From Chitinivorax sp. PXF-14 (GTDB taxonomy: Bacteria; Pseudomonadota; Gammaproteobacteria; Burkholderiales; SCOH01), in contig NZ_JBFNXJ010000002.1 of assembly GCF_040812015.1 (NCBI RefSeq), positions 186,001 to 250,000 of the forward strand: DNA of 64,000 nucleotides. The letters run 5' to 3'. Made by a program: the position numbers and the translations under genes. Shown here piece by piece: positions 10,375 to 19,342 of this stretch. Numbering within the stretch: position 1 is the stretch's first letter; each line of letters starts with the position of its first letter. The notes under the pieces are model-generated. The model was given only the letters and a program-made list of their open reading frames with translations. It searched no databases and was not told where the DNA came from.

Positions 10375-12070
10375 CCTTCTTGTGTGCAGGCTTGGCGGCC
10401 TGCGCCTTGTGGCCCGACTTGGCATGGCCGGTGACCTTGTGCGGCTTGCCCTTGGCCGCCTTGCCGTGATGCCCCTTGTGCGCCGCGTGACGGCCGCCTG
10501 AGGTATCCGCGCCACGGGCACGCGCATGATGCTCGCCGGGCACCCGCGTCGCCAGATTCTCCGGGCTCAGCGCCTGGGTCAGGTCCCCCATCTCGGGCTG
10601 GCCGTTGGCCTTGAGTGCGGCCTGCCGAGCCACCATGCCGGGCAAGGGCGCCAGATCGAAGCGGTTGCTCAGGAACCACAGGATGGACGTCGTATCGTAG
10701 GGCGTCGCATCCACATGATTGCGCCGCGCAAACGGCGAGATGATGATCGCCGGCACACGGCTGCCCGGCCCCCAGCGGTCACCCTTGGGCGGCGCCACAT
10801 GGTCCCAGAAGCCGCCATTCTCGTCGTAGGTGACGACGATCATCATGGTCTTCCACTGCGGGCTCTGGATCAGCTTGCTCACCAGGCCGGCGATGTGCTG
10901 GTCGCCGTTCGCCACGTCGGCATAGCCGGGATGCTGATTCAAGTCCCCCTGCGGCTTGTAGAACGACACCGCTGGCAGCTTGCCCTGCTCGATATCCCTG
11001 ATGAAATCGTCGCCATCCTTGAGATGCTGGACGCGTGCCGCGGAGCCCGGCGCATAGCGTTCGAAGTAGTTGAACGGCTGGTGATGCGCCTGGAACTTGG
11101 GCGGGGCATCGCCGTAGATCGCGCTGCGATCGGCCAGCGCCTTGTTCCAGCCGCCGGCATACCAGGCCCATGAAATGTTCTTGTCGGACAGGCGATCGCC
11201 GATCGTCAGCTGTTTTTGCGGCGGCAGGGTCTGGTCGCTCGCGGGGTCGGCGAACTCGGCGTCGCCCCCTGCCGCCGGCTTCACCGACGACGGCTGATAG
11301 GCCGGCTGCATCGTGTTGACGGCGTAGCCATCCGGCGTCAACGCCCCGTCGCGCACGAACCGAGGCTTGGCATCCCGCGCCGAGCCCAGGCCTGGCGCCA
11401 CGCTCAGCGATATCCCGTCGGATTCGACGACGGCCAGCCGCCCCTTGGCCGGGCTATTGGCCGCATCAGGGTAGATCGGCGTGCAGGCGCAGACCAGCCA
11501 CTGGTGGTTGAGGAAAGAGCCGCCGAACGCGCTCATGAAAAAATGATCGGCTAGCGTGAACTGCTTGGCCCAGGCCCACATCGCCTGCTTGCTGCCATCG
11601 TAATAGCCCATGACCAGCCCACCCGCATCGGACCACGCGGCAAAGCGGTCATTCCTGCCGCCATTGAGCTGCATCTGGTGCTGATAGAAGCGGTGCACCA
11701 GGTCACGTGTTTCCACCGTCAGGGGCTGATTGAAGCCCTGCGGGTCGTCGATGCGGAACGGCGCATTGGCCAGCGACAGGGTCTTGTCCTCCGCCACCTG
11801 CGCGTTGAGCCCGCCCCAGATCGGCGGCAGCATGGCCAGCGGCTTGCCGTCGCGATCGGTCTGCAGGCTCTGGCCGGGCTTGGCCTGCAGCACGCCGTCG
11901 GCGCCGGGGAACAGGCCATAGAGATTATCGAAACTGCGATTCTCGCCGTAGATCACCACGACGTTCTTGATGCGGGACAGGTTGAGCGGCGCCGCCAGGG
12001 CAAAAGGTGCGGGCAGCAAGGTAGCCAGGGCCATGGGCAGGCCCAGCCACCAGGAAATGTGGCGATTCAT
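10358..12070 (-). CDS. secreted AcpA-like phosphoesterase (acid phosphatase / phospholipase C superfamily)
   Basis: A 570-residue exported phosphoesterase (PF04185-type). A signal peptide ends at about ALAAPLN. The family opening VVVIYGENRSFDNLYGLFPG carries the metal and nucleophile region (GENRSFDN), and later blocks fit as well (ADHFFMSAFGGSFLNHQWLV, MIVVTYDENGGFWDHVAPPK). Substrates could be phosphomonoesters or phospholipids. The C-terminal tail of about 50 residues is strongly basic, Lys/His/Ala-rich and low in complexity, which is unusual and may anchor the enzyme to anionic surfaces. The ATG at 12070 begins the signal peptide; the frame stays open upstream but gives no plausible extension. 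It converges on the DUF2917 gene. Confidence 0.87.
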   Translation of the reverse strand: MNRHISWWLGLPMALATLLPAPFALAAPLNLSRIKNVVVIYGENRSFDNLYGLFPGADGVLQAKPGQSLQTDRDGKPLAMLPPIWGGLNAQVAEDKTLSLANAPFRIDDPQGFNQPLTVETRDLVHRFYQHQMQLNGGRNDRFAAWSDAGGLVMGYYDGSKQAMWAWAKQFTLADHFFMSAFGGSFLNHQWLVCACTPIYPDAANSPAKGRLAVVESDGISLSVAPGLGSARDAKPRFVRDGALTPDGYAVNTMQPAYQPSSVKPAAGGDAEFADPASDQTLPPQKQLTIGDRLSDKNISWAWYAGGWNKALADRSAIYGDAPPKFQAHHQPFNYFERYAPGSAARVQHLKDGDDFIRDIEQGKLPAVSFYKPQGDLNQHPGYADVANGDQHIAGLVSKLIQSPQWKTMMIVVTYDENGGFWDHVAPPKGDRWGPGSRVPAIIISPFARRNHVDATPYDTTSILWFLSNRFDLAPLPGMVARQAALKANGQPEMGDLTQALSPENLATRVPGEHHARARGADTSGGRHAAHKGHHGKAAKGKPHKVTGHAKSGHKAQAAKPAHKKAKTKR

Positions 12071-12394
12071 GGTTGATTCGATCCTCTTTGCGTGACAGCC
12101 CGGCAACGCCGGATGCGCGTACTGCGTCAGGCCAGGCTGGTTGAGACTGCTACGAGCCCTGCCGCGAAGGAGCGCCACGGCAGCAGCCGGGCCGGATGTC
12201 GGGCAGGAAACGGGACGTAACGGCAGTCTTGAATAGGCGTGTTATGGATTACCCGGCAGTTTAGTAGTTCCCGGCCCCCGCGCAAAGCCCGCGCCAGGCC
12301 TTTCTCCGCGGCCAATGGGGGTGTCAGCACAAATCATCAGGTGATGACCGCGGGCCGGCGCTAGAGTGGGCCGACCACACCAAGGAGATCCCTC
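12071..12394. promoter_or_regulatory. divergent intergenic region with a TCATCA-GG-TGATGA palindrome
   Basis: This 324-base stretch separates the divergent phosphoesterase and PfkB kinase genes and has no convincing ORF. A perfect palindrome lies at 12334-12347, 48 bases before the kinase start. It is suitable in size and place for an operator, but no regulator can be assigned. Confidence 0.4.
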
Positions 12395-13303
12395 ATGCGC
12401 GACCTGGACCTGCTCGTCATCGGCGGCGCCGGCATCGATACCATCGTGCACGTCGACAGCCTGCCCGTGCCCGCCGCCGATTCGATCCACGTCCCGCCGA
12501 TCCGCGACTATGTCGCCCACACCGGCAACGGCGTGGCCCTGGCCAGCCACACGCTCGGGCTCAGGACGCAGTTTCTCGACATCATCGGCGACGACCGCGA
12601 AGGACGCCTGATCCTCGAACGCTACGCCACCACCGGTCTGGCCTTCGGCTTTCAGCTCCACCCGGCCGGCACGCGCCGCAGCGTCAACCTGGTGGACAAG
12701 CACGGGCGCCGGCAATCGTTCTACGACGGCCGCCACCCCGATGGCCTGCGGCTACCGGAAGACCTATACAGGCCACACCTGGAACGGGCTCGCCATGCCC
12801 ACTTCTCGATCATGGATTGGGCCCGCCACCTCTACGACGACGCGCAGGCGCTGGGCGTGCCGGTATCGACCGACCTGCACGACTGGGACGGCATTAACCC
12901 CTACCACCTGGACTTCGCGCTGCACTCCGAGCTGGTCTTCGTCAGTGGCGCCAACCTGCGGGATAACAGGCAACACGTGGTGGGCAGGCTATTGCGCGAT
13001 GGCCGAGCGGCCGCGGTGATCGTCATGGACGGTGAGCGCGGCAGCCATTACGCCACGCGCGAACAGCCGAGCCTGCAGCGCGTCCCGATCTCCCCGCCAC
13101 CGGGCACCGTCGTCGACAGCAACGGCGCCGGCGACTCGTTCGTCGCGGCCTTCCTCTGGGCACGCCTCGGTGGCGCCGGCTGGCGCAGCGCCATGGAGGC
13201 CGGCGCAATAGCCGGCGCCTTTGCCTGCACCCAGCATGGTACGCATGAGCATTTCATCAATGCTACGGCACTTGTCAGTGCCTTGGGCCAGGCCACGGCA
13301 TAA
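12395..13303 (+). CDS. PfkB-family carbohydrate kinase
   Basis: A 302-residue ribokinase-fold enzyme that phosphorylates a sugar or nucleoside with ATP. It shows the N-terminal glycine signature (LVIGGAGIDTIVHVDSLP), a lid and substrate region (GNGVALASHTLGLRTQFLDI) and the C-terminal signature DSNGAGDSFVAAFLW with the catalytic Asp; Asn replaces the usual Thr in D-T-x-GAGD. AAGGAG sits 9 bases before the ATG. It is a single gene followed by repeats and a terminator, so the substrate (ribose, fructose, a nucleoside or a ketose) cannot be told from neighbours. Confidence 0.88.
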   Translation: MRDLDLLVIGGAGIDTIVHVDSLPVPAADSIHVPPIRDYVAHTGNGVALASHTLGLRTQFLDIIGDDREGRLILERYATTGLAFGFQLHPAGTRRSVNLVDKHGRRQSFYDGRHPDGLRLPEDLYRPHLERARHAHFSIMDWARHLYDDAQALGVPVSTDLHDWDGINPYHLDFALHSELVFVSGANLRDNRQHVVGRLLRDGRAAAVIVMDGERGSHYATREQPSLQRVPISPPPGTVVDSNGAGDSFVAAFLWARLGGAGWRSAMEAGAIAGAFACTQHGTHEHFINATALVSALGQATA

Positions 13304-13319
13304 GGCTAGGGGTAGGCCG

Positions 13320-13361
13320 CAGATAAGTGCTCGCCGGCGTTCCGACCCGCAAGCGGGCCGG
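13320..13361 (+). repeat. direct repeat, copy 1 (about 42 bases)
   Basis: Begins CAGATAAGTGCTCGCCGGCG and continues through a short hairpin-forming ACCCGC-AA-GCGGG segment. It is nearly identical to the copy at 13411. It lies between the PfkB gene and the beta-oxidation operon. Confidence 0.7.
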
Positions 13362-13410
13362 ATAAGACGCTGATGTAGGCACGCCTGCGGCCCATGCTGC
13401 GGATGGGCCT

Positions 13411-13455
13411 CAGATAAGTGCTCGCCGGCGTCCCGACCCGCGAGCGGGTCGGGAC
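13411..13455 (+). repeat. direct repeat, copy 2, ending in a perfect 12-bp hairpin
   Basis: The same CAGATAAGTGCTCGCCGGCG start, offset 91 bases from copy 1. Its 3' part forms a perfect stem at 13430-13455 (GTCCCGACCCGC with its complement, 2-base loop). It could act as a transcription barrier, or be a small dispersed chromosomal repeat. Confidence 0.65.
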
Positions 13456-13468
13456 GCTCGGCGGCACT

Positions 13469-13500
13469 AAAAAAAGATGCCGCGCTTTTTTGGGCGCGGC
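13469..13500 (-). terminator. terminator of the beta-oxidation operon
   Basis: On the minus strand, a GCCGCGC/GCGCGGC stem (13479-13485 with 13494-13500) is followed by AT-C and a run of seven T (plus-strand 13469-13475). It lies downstream of the hydratase/dehydrogenase gene. Confidence 0.75.
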
Positions 13501-13557
13501 GAATCATCGATGGCGTGTTCGGGGTACAAACACGCCATCAGCCAACAGTGAGGTGAT

Positions 13558-15708
13558 TCAGGCGAAGATTTCGCCCTTTGCGGCCTTGTCCCGGAGCAAG
13601 GCTGGCGGTGCGAAGCGGGCGCCATGCTTGGCGGCCAGCGCGTCGGCGCGCTGCACGAAGGCAGCCAGGCCATACTGGTTGACGTATTGAATCGCGCCGC
13701 CCGTCCACGGTGCGAAGCCGATGCCGAAGATCGAGCCGATATTGGCGTCGCGCACGGTCTCCAGCACGCCTTCCTCGAAACAACGGATGGTCTCGATGGC
13801 CTGGATGAACAGGATGCGGTCGACCATCTCCTGCAGGTCCACTGCGCCCGCCCGGGTGCCGAACAGCTCGTTCAGCCCCGCCCACAGGTGCTTCTTGCCG
13901 CCGTCTGCCGGGTAGTCGTAGAAGCCCGCCCCTGCTGCCTTGCCGGCACGTTTTTGCTGCTTGAGCATCGTCTCGGCCACGGCCTCGGCCGGGTGGCCCG
14001 GGTAGGGCTTGCCCTCGGCCTCGAAATCAGCTCGGGCCTGCGAGGCGATGTGGTCGACCAGCGACAGGCTGACCTCGTCGGTGATCGCCAGCGGGCCGAC
14101 CGGCATGCCGGCCTTGAGCGCCGCCATCTCGATCGCCGATGCCGGCAGGCCTTCGCCGAGCATCGCCATGCCTTCGTTGACGAAGGTGCCGAACACGCGG
14201 CTGGTGAAGAAGCCACGGCTGTCGTTGACGACGATCGGTGTCTTGCCGATCTGCAGCACGAAGTCGAAGGCGCGCGCCAGGGTCTCGGGCGAGGTCTTCT
14301 CGCCCTTGATGATCTCGACCAGCTCCATCTTGTCGACCGGCGAGAAGAAATGCAGGCCGATGAAGTGTTCGGACGTGGCCGATGCGCGGGCCAGGCCGGT
14401 GATCGGCAGCGTCGAGGTGTTCGACGCGACGACGGCGTTCGGCGCGAGGTATTTCTCGGCTTCCTGTGTCACCTTGGCCTTGAGCTCGCGGTTCTCGAAC
14501 ACCGCCTCGATCACCAGGTCGCAGCCGGCGAAATCGGCCGCATCGGTGGTCGGCTGGATCAGGCTCAGCGTTTCGTTCGCCTTGTCCTGCGACAGCTGGC
14601 CACGGCTCACCTTCTTGTCGAGCAGCTTCCGGGTGTAGCTCTTGCCCTTCTCGGCGGCCTCGATCGCGACATCCTTCAGCACCACCGGCACATTCCTGCT
14701 GGCGCAGGCGTAAGCGATCCCCGCGCCCATCATGCCGGCGCCGAGCACGGCGACCTTGCTCGCCTTCCATGGCTGCACGCCTTGCGGGCGGCTGCCGCCG
14801 GCCTTGATCTCGTTGAGCTGGAACCAGAAGGTGCCGATCATGTTCTTCGACACCTGGCCGGTCGCCAGCTTGACGAAGTAGCGCGACTCGATGCGGCTCG
14901 CGGTGTCGAAATCGACCTGCGCGCCCTCGACCGCCGCCGCCATGATCGCTTCCGGCGCCGGGTAGCAGCCGTGCGTCTTGGCGGTCAGCATGGCCGGTGC
15001 GATAGCCAGCATCTGCGCCACCTTCGGGCTCGACGGCGTGCCGCCCGGCAGCTTGTAGCCGTCGGCATCCCACGGCTGCCTGGCGGCCGGGTTGGCCAGC
15101 ACCCAGGCGCGGGCCTTGGCGAGCAGCTCGTCCCTGTCCGCCGCCAGCTCATCGACGATGCCGGCGTCGAGTGCCTGTTTCGGGCGCAGGCGCTTGCCTT
15201 CCATCAGGTAGGGGAAGGCGGCCTGCAGGCCCAGCATGCGCACCAGCCGGGCCACCCCGCCGCCGCCGGGCAGCAGGCCCAGCGTGACTTCGGGCAGGCC
15301 GAGCTGAATCTTCGGGCTGTCGATGGCGATGCGGCGATGGCAGGCGAGCGCGATTTCGAGCCCGCCGCCGAGCGCGGCACCGTTGATCGCGGCCACCACC
15401 GGCTTGCCCAGCTTTTCCAGCCGGCGCAGTTGCTGCTTCAGCCCCTCGACCATCTGAAAGAAGGCGTCGGCATGCTCGGGCGTGGCCTGGATCAGCTCGT
15501 TCAGGTCGCCGCCGGCGAAGAAGGTCGATTTGCCCGAGGTCAGGATCACCCCGGCGATCTGCTCCTTTTCCTGCTCCAGGCGGTCGATCGTCACCCCCAT
15601 CGCCTCGCGGTAGGTGGCGTTCATGGTATTGGCCGATTGGCCGGGCAGGTCCATCGTCAAGGTGACGATGCGGTCCTGATCGATGTCATAACGGATTGCG
15701 TTGGTCAT
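13558..15708 (-). CDS. bifunctional enoyl-CoA hydratase / 3-hydroxyacyl-CoA dehydrogenase
   Basis: Catalyses two consecutive steps of fatty-acid beta-oxidation. The first ~190 of 716 residues are a crotonase domain with the oxyanion-hole block TSGKSTFFAGGDLNE and glutamates in GGGLEIALACHRR and LGLPEVTLG. A Rossmann NAD domain follows (VAVLGAGMMGAGIAYACA), then the catalytic His in EHFIGLHFFSPVDKMELVEI and the C-terminal dimer domains. The length fits FadJ-type alpha subunits (about 715) slightly better than FadB. The thiolase gene is upstream on the same strand, 139 bases away, forming a two-gene operon that recalls the Pseudomonas PA1737-PA1736 pair. The ATG at 15708 has a purine-rich GGGAGAAAGAG before it. 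Confidence 0.95.
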   Translation of the reverse strand: MTNAIRYDIDQDRIVTLTMDLPGQSANTMNATYREAMGVTIDRLEQEKEQIAGVILTSGKSTFFAGGDLNELIQATPEHADAFFQMVEGLKQQLRRLEKLGKPVVAAINGAALGGGLEIALACHRRIAIDSPKIQLGLPEVTLGLLPGGGGVARLVRMLGLQAAFPYLMEGKRLRPKQALDAGIVDELAADRDELLAKARAWVLANPAARQPWDADGYKLPGGTPSSPKVAQMLAIAPAMLTAKTHGCYPAPEAIMAAAVEGAQVDFDTASRIESRYFVKLATGQVSKNMIGTFWFQLNEIKAGGSRPQGVQPWKASKVAVLGAGMMGAGIAYACASRNVPVVLKDVAIEAAEKGKSYTRKLLDKKVSRGQLSQDKANETLSLIQPTTDAADFAGCDLVIEAVFENRELKAKVTQEAEKYLAPNAVVASNTSTLPITGLARASATSEHFIGLHFFSPVDKMELVEIIKGEKTSPETLARAFDFVLQIGKTPIVVNDSRGFFTSRVFGTFVNEGMAMLGEGLPASAIEMAALKAGMPVGPLAITDEVSLSLVDHIASQARADFEAEGKPYPGHPAEAVAETMLKQQKRAGKAAGAGFYDYPADGGKKHLWAGLNELFGTRAGAVDLQEMVDRILFIQAIETIRCFEEGVLETVRDANIGSIFGIGFAPWTGGAIQYVNQYGLAAFVQRADALAAKHGARFAPPALLRDKAAKGEIFA

Positions 15709-15847
15709 TTGTCTCTTTCTCCCGGATTACGTGAAGGATTCTGGCGGGGCGCTTGCCAGCAAGGCACCGGCGACGAGGCCATGCACAGGCACGGCGCGGA
15801 GCCGACGATGCGGCCGACAAGGCGATCGCACGAAAGCCGACACGTAA

Positions 15848-17056
15848 TCACACGCGTTCGATGATGGTGGCGATGCCCATGCCGCCACCGACGCACAGCG
15901 TCGCCAGGCCGCGCTTCAGGTTGCGGCGCTCGAGCTCGTCGAGCAGCGTGCCGAGGATCATCGCGCCGGTCGCGCCCAGCGGATGCCCCATGGCGATCGC
16001 GCCACCATTGACGTTGACTTTCTCGGCCGGCACGTTCAGTTCGTTCATGAAGCGCATCACCACGGCGGCGAAGGCCTCGTTGACCTCGAACAGGTCGATG
16101 TCGTCCACGCTCAGGCCTGCTTTCGCCAGCGCCTTGCGCGTGGCCGGCGCGGGGCCAGTCAGCATGATGGTTGGGTCGGTGCCGGTAAGTGCGACCGAGA
16201 CGATGCGCGCACGCGGCGTGAGGCCAAGCTGCCTGCCCTTCTGCTCGCTGCCGATCAGCACCAGCGCCGCGCCATCCACGATGCCGGACGAGTTGCCGGC
16301 ATGGTGCACATGGTTGATGCGCTCGACATGCGCATACTTTTGCAGCGCCACCACGTCAAAGCCCATCTGCCCCATCATTTCGAACGACGGGTTGAGCTTG
16401 GCCAGGCCGTCGGCCGTGGTGGTCGGCTTGATGAACTCGTCTTCGGCGAGGATGGTGATGCCGCTGGCGTCGCGCACCGGCACGATCGACTTGCTGAAAT
16501 GGCCGGCGGCACGCGCGGCGGCGGCCTTCTGCTGCGAAGCGACGGCAAAGGAATCGACATCATGGCGGCTGTAGCCATCGAGCGTCGCGATCAGGTCGGC
16601 GCCGATGCCCTGCGGCACGAAATCGGTATCGAGACTGGTCTGCGGGTCCATCGCCCAGGCGCCGCCGTCCGAGCCCATGGCAACGCGCGACATCGACTCG
16701 ACACCGCCGGCGACGATCAAGTCTTCCCAGCCCGAGCGCACCTTCTGCGCGGCCATGTTGACCGCTTCAAGGCCCGAGGCGCAGAAACGGTTGATCTGCA
16801 CGCCGGCTGCGTTCCAGTCCCAGCCTGCGGCGAGCGCGGCGGTCTTGGCGATGTCGGCACCCTGGTCACCCACCGGCGTCACGCAACCGAGCACCACGTC
16901 CTCGACATGCGCCGTGTCAAATTGGCCGTTACGCGCGGTCAGCGCCTGCATCAGCCCGGTCAGCAGGGTGATCGGCTTCACCTCGTGCAGCGAACCGTCC
17001 TTCTTGCCCTTGCCCCGCGGGGTTCGGATGGCATCGAAAATGAATGCCTCGGTCAT
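15848..17056 (-). CDS. acetyl-CoA C-acyltransferase (thiolase)
   Basis: Cleaves 3-ketoacyl-CoA to acetyl-CoA and a shortened acyl-CoA, completing the beta-oxidation cycle. The 402-residue product has the acyl-accepting Cys92 ([11 protein letters not shown]), the His block [15 protein letters not shown] and the C-terminal catalytic Cys in [15 protein letters not shown]. The ATG at 17056 is preferred over the longer frame because AGGAG lies 8 bases upstream and the product begins [15 protein letters not shown], as in homologues. It is the promoter-proximal gene of the operon and diverges from a GntR regulator that may control it. Confidence 0.95.
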   Translation of the reverse strand: MTEAFIFDAIRTPRGKGKKDGSLHEVKPITLLTGLMQALTARNGQFDTAHVEDVVLGCVTPVGDQGADIAKTAALAAGWDWNAAGVQINRFCASGLEAVNMAAQKVRSGWEDLIVAGGVESMSRVAMGSDGGAWAMDPQTSLDTDFVPQGIGADLIATLDGYSRHDVDSFAVASQQKAAAARAAGHFSKSIVPVRDASGITILAEDEFIKPTTTADGLAKLNPSFEMMGQMGFDVVALQKYAHVERINHVHHAGNSSGIVDGAALVLIGSEQKGRQLGLTPRARIVSVALTGTDPTIMLTGPAPATRKALAKAGLSVDDIDLFEVNEAFAAVVMRFMNELNVPAEKVNVNGGAIAMGHPLGATGAMILGTLLDELERRNLKRGLATLCVGGGMGIATIIERV

Positions 17057-17266
17057 CGTTGTTCTCCTCGTTGCAATCAAGTTGTACCGGCACTCAGCCC
17101 GGCAACGCTGGCCCACTCTATCTTAGGCGGCCCTGACGGCTAATGACGCGATGCGCCAAAGTGGCTGGCAAAAAAGACCAGCAGGAAAATTTCTGGTTAG
17201 AACGATTGCGGATTTCATCACCATTTGGGCTGCCGCCTTGCCCGCCTTCTGCTACCATTCATCGCG

Positions 17267-17959
17267 ATGGGATACAACACTAGTCAACGCACACTTGCCG
17301 GCCAGGTCACCGACCTGCTGCGGCAGGAAATTCTGAGCGGCCGCCTGCGCGATAGCGAGGTGTTGCCCCAGGTCGAGCTGGCACGCCGCTACGGCGTATC
17401 GACGATCCCGCTGCGCGAGGCGCTGAAAACGCTGGAGACCGAAGGGTTCGTGACGTTCCACTCGTTCCAGGGGGCGTTTGTCGCGCCGCTGACGGTGCGC
17501 GAATTGTCCGAGCTCGGCCGCATCCACACGGCGCTCGAATGCGAGGCGCTGCGCCAGGGCGTGCGCAAGATGAGCGAAGCGTCGATCGAGGCCGCCGCCG
17601 CAGTCGCCGAGCGCATTCCGGGGGAAATCGACCCGCTCAAGCGCTACCAGCTGGCCATGCAGTACCACGACACGCTGTATGCCGAGCTCGAGATGCCGCT
17701 GTTGTTCACCATGATCAAGCAGGTATCGACACGCAGCCAGCGCTACCTGGCGACCTATATGGAGCTCGCCAAGCGCTATGGCCCACCCCCAGTGACGCGC
17801 CTCGACGTGATCGCGGCCTGCCGCAAGCGCGATTCGGAAGCCGCCGCCGCGGCCTTCACCGAATTCATGATGCGACTGGTCGGCTTTCTGGTGTATTACG
17901 CCGAAGACTGGCAAAAGCCGCCACTGATGCCGAAAAAACCGCAAAAAGTGCGCAAATGA
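17267..17959 (+). CDS. GntR-family (FadR/FCD-type) transcriptional regulator
   Basis: A 230-residue DNA-binding regulator. An N-terminal winged helix (LARRYGVSTIPLREALKTLE) is followed by an all-helical FCD-type ligand domain (LSELGRIHTALECEALRQGV; QYHDTLYAELEMP). It is divergent from the thiolase/hydratase operon, so control of fatty-acid or acyl-CoA catabolism is likely but inferred. The start is uncertain: no clear SD precedes 17267, and an in-frame start at 17225 would give an unusual hydrophobic leader. Confidence 0.82.
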   Translation: MGYNTSQRTLAGQVTDLLRQEILSGRLRDSEVLPQVELARRYGVSTIPLREALKTLETEGFVTFHSFQGAFVAPLTVRELSELGRIHTALECEALRQGVRKMSEASIEAAAAVAERIPGEIDPLKRYQLAMQYHDTLYAELEMPLLFTMIKQVSTRSQRYLATYMELAKRYGPPPVTRLDVIAACRKRDSEAAAAAFTEFMMRLVGFLVYYAEDWQKPPLMPKKPQKVRK

Positions 17960-18095
17960 CCGTGAGGCCGCCCCAACAGGCGGCCTTGTCTTTTGGCCGG
18001 CAGGCACTGCAGCGGCGAAATCTGAGGCTATCCGTCGCTATGCACGTGGCATGGCTTGTGGCGCAATCTGCCCTTCCCCATCCAAGAAAGCTGCC

Positions 18096-18605
18096 ATGTC
18101 CTATCGCTATTGCCCGCAATGCGCGGCCGAGCTGAAACACCGTGAAATCGGCGGCGCCCTGCGCCAGGCCTGCCCCGCCTGCGATTTCGTGTTCTGGAAC
18201 AACCCGACGCCGGTCGTCGCGGTCATCGTCGAAACTGCCGACGGCGTGGTGCTCGCCCGCAACGCTGCTTGGCCCGAGGGCCTGTTCTCGGTCATCACCG
18301 GCTTTCTCGAAGCGAACGAACAGCCGGAGGAATGCGCGATCCGCGAGGTGAAGGAGGAGCTGAACCTCGACGCCGGCCCGGCGAGCTTCGTCGGCTATTA
18401 CCCGCTCTACCGCCGCAACCAGCTGATCCTCGCCTTCCACGTCGAAGCCAGCGGCGAGCTCAGGCTCAACGAGGAGCTGATCGACTACAAGCTGATCCCG
18501 GTCGACAAGCTCAAAGGCTGGGATTCGGTGACCGGCCAGGCGGTGTGGGACTGGCTGGCACGGCGCGGGCAGCCGGCGGCCTTGGCTGACACGGCTCGCG
18601 GCTGA
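18096..18605 (+). CDS. zinc-ribbon Nudix hydrolase
   Basis: A 169-residue pyrophosphohydrolase. Residues 1-35 form a zinc ribbon (CPQC and CPAC), followed by the Nudix box GFLEANEQPEECAIREVKEE, in which the metal-binding REVKEE core is intact while the usual final Gly is Asn. Family substrates include NADH/NAD, ADP-ribose and other nucleoside diphosphates; the zinc ribbon resembles NudC-type enzymes, though the protein is shorter. AAGAAAG lies 5 bases before the ATG at 18096. Confidence 0.85.
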   Translation: MSYRYCPQCAAELKHREIGGALRQACPACDFVFWNNPTPVVAVIVETADGVVLARNAAWPEGLFSVITGFLEANEQPEECAIREVKEELNLDAGPASFVGYYPLYRRNQLILAFHVEASGELRLNEELIDYKLIPVDKLKGWDSVTGQAVWDWLARRGQPAALADTARG

Positions 18606-18822
18606 GCGGGTCGGCCGCCATTGCGGCAAACGGGGCAGACGGCAATCCAGCCGCCCCATGCAGCGGCACGACTTTGTGGCTACCCTACCTAGGCCTGTAG
18701 TCACCCCGCCAGACGGTGTGCTGGCAGCTATCGCCATTCATGAGGACCGGCCTCCAGACCCGATCAGCGCTTGCCATCGCCACCCCAGAAGCAGCGCTCG
18801 ATCAAGCCAGCGGCGTTTGCAC

Positions 18823-19239
18823 TCAGCCAGCCAGGGCCAGCAGGCCAGTCAGCAACAGCAACGGTACATATGGAAACGCCACCGTCGGCCGCAGCGCGTT
18901 CTTCACATACTCGGCCAGCAGCCCTGCGGTACCGGGCCGCCCGGCGAGCCATTCAGAATGCAGCTGGCAGGCGGCGGCCGGCGCGGCGGCGCGCAGGACC
19001 TGCTCGATACGCAGGATGCGCTCGCCCAGGCGCGATTGCGAGGTACGCAAGATGCCCTCCTGCAACCACAGCACCAGCAGGAGGGACGCGGCACTCCAGA
19101 TGGGCAGCGCCAGCGGGCTGGCAGCGGCGAGCGCGACAGCGGCCAGCTTGATCAACAGGGCGTTGCGTTCATGCTGCTCGTGGTGGTTCTGCAGCGTATG
19201 CCATTCCTGCTGCAAGGCTTGATCGGGGGTGTTGGGCAT
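18823..19239 (-). CDS. small membrane protein of unknown function
   Basis: A 138-residue protein not recognised. Residues about 25-62 contain two close hydrophobic helices (LLIKLAAVALAAASPLALPI, SAASLLLVLWLQEG) and another occupies the C-terminus (YVPLLLLTGLLALAG). The N-terminus is acidic/polar with HEQHER. GGAAATCC upstream is a weak ribosome site. It stands alone between a Nudix gene and a broken binding-protein gene. The 217 bases downstream (18606-18822) show no feature. Confidence 0.55.
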   Translation of the reverse strand: MPNTPDQALQQEWHTLQNHHEQHERNALLIKLAAVALAAASPLALPIWSAASLLLVLWLQEGILRTSQSRLGERILRIEQVLRAAAPAAACQLHSEWLAGRPGTAGLLAEYVKNALRPTVAFPYVPLLLLTGLLALAG

Positions 19240-19342
19240 GCTGGATTTCCGGTATCGCGGGCCATACGGTATTCAGGAGAAGCGCCCGGCGTAGCGGTGA
19301 AGGCCGCGCCGGTGCTCGATTGCGGGCATTCTACCGAAAGGC

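Noticed and set aside
13320-13455. CRISPR-like array
   Set aside because: Only two copies, no regular short spacers and no cas genes.
13624-15864. Long open frame (746 codons) on the plus strand opposite the hydratase/dehydrogenase gene
   Set aside because: It is a shadow of the GC-rich real gene: Arg/His/Gly/Ala-rich, no family motifs and no ribosome site.
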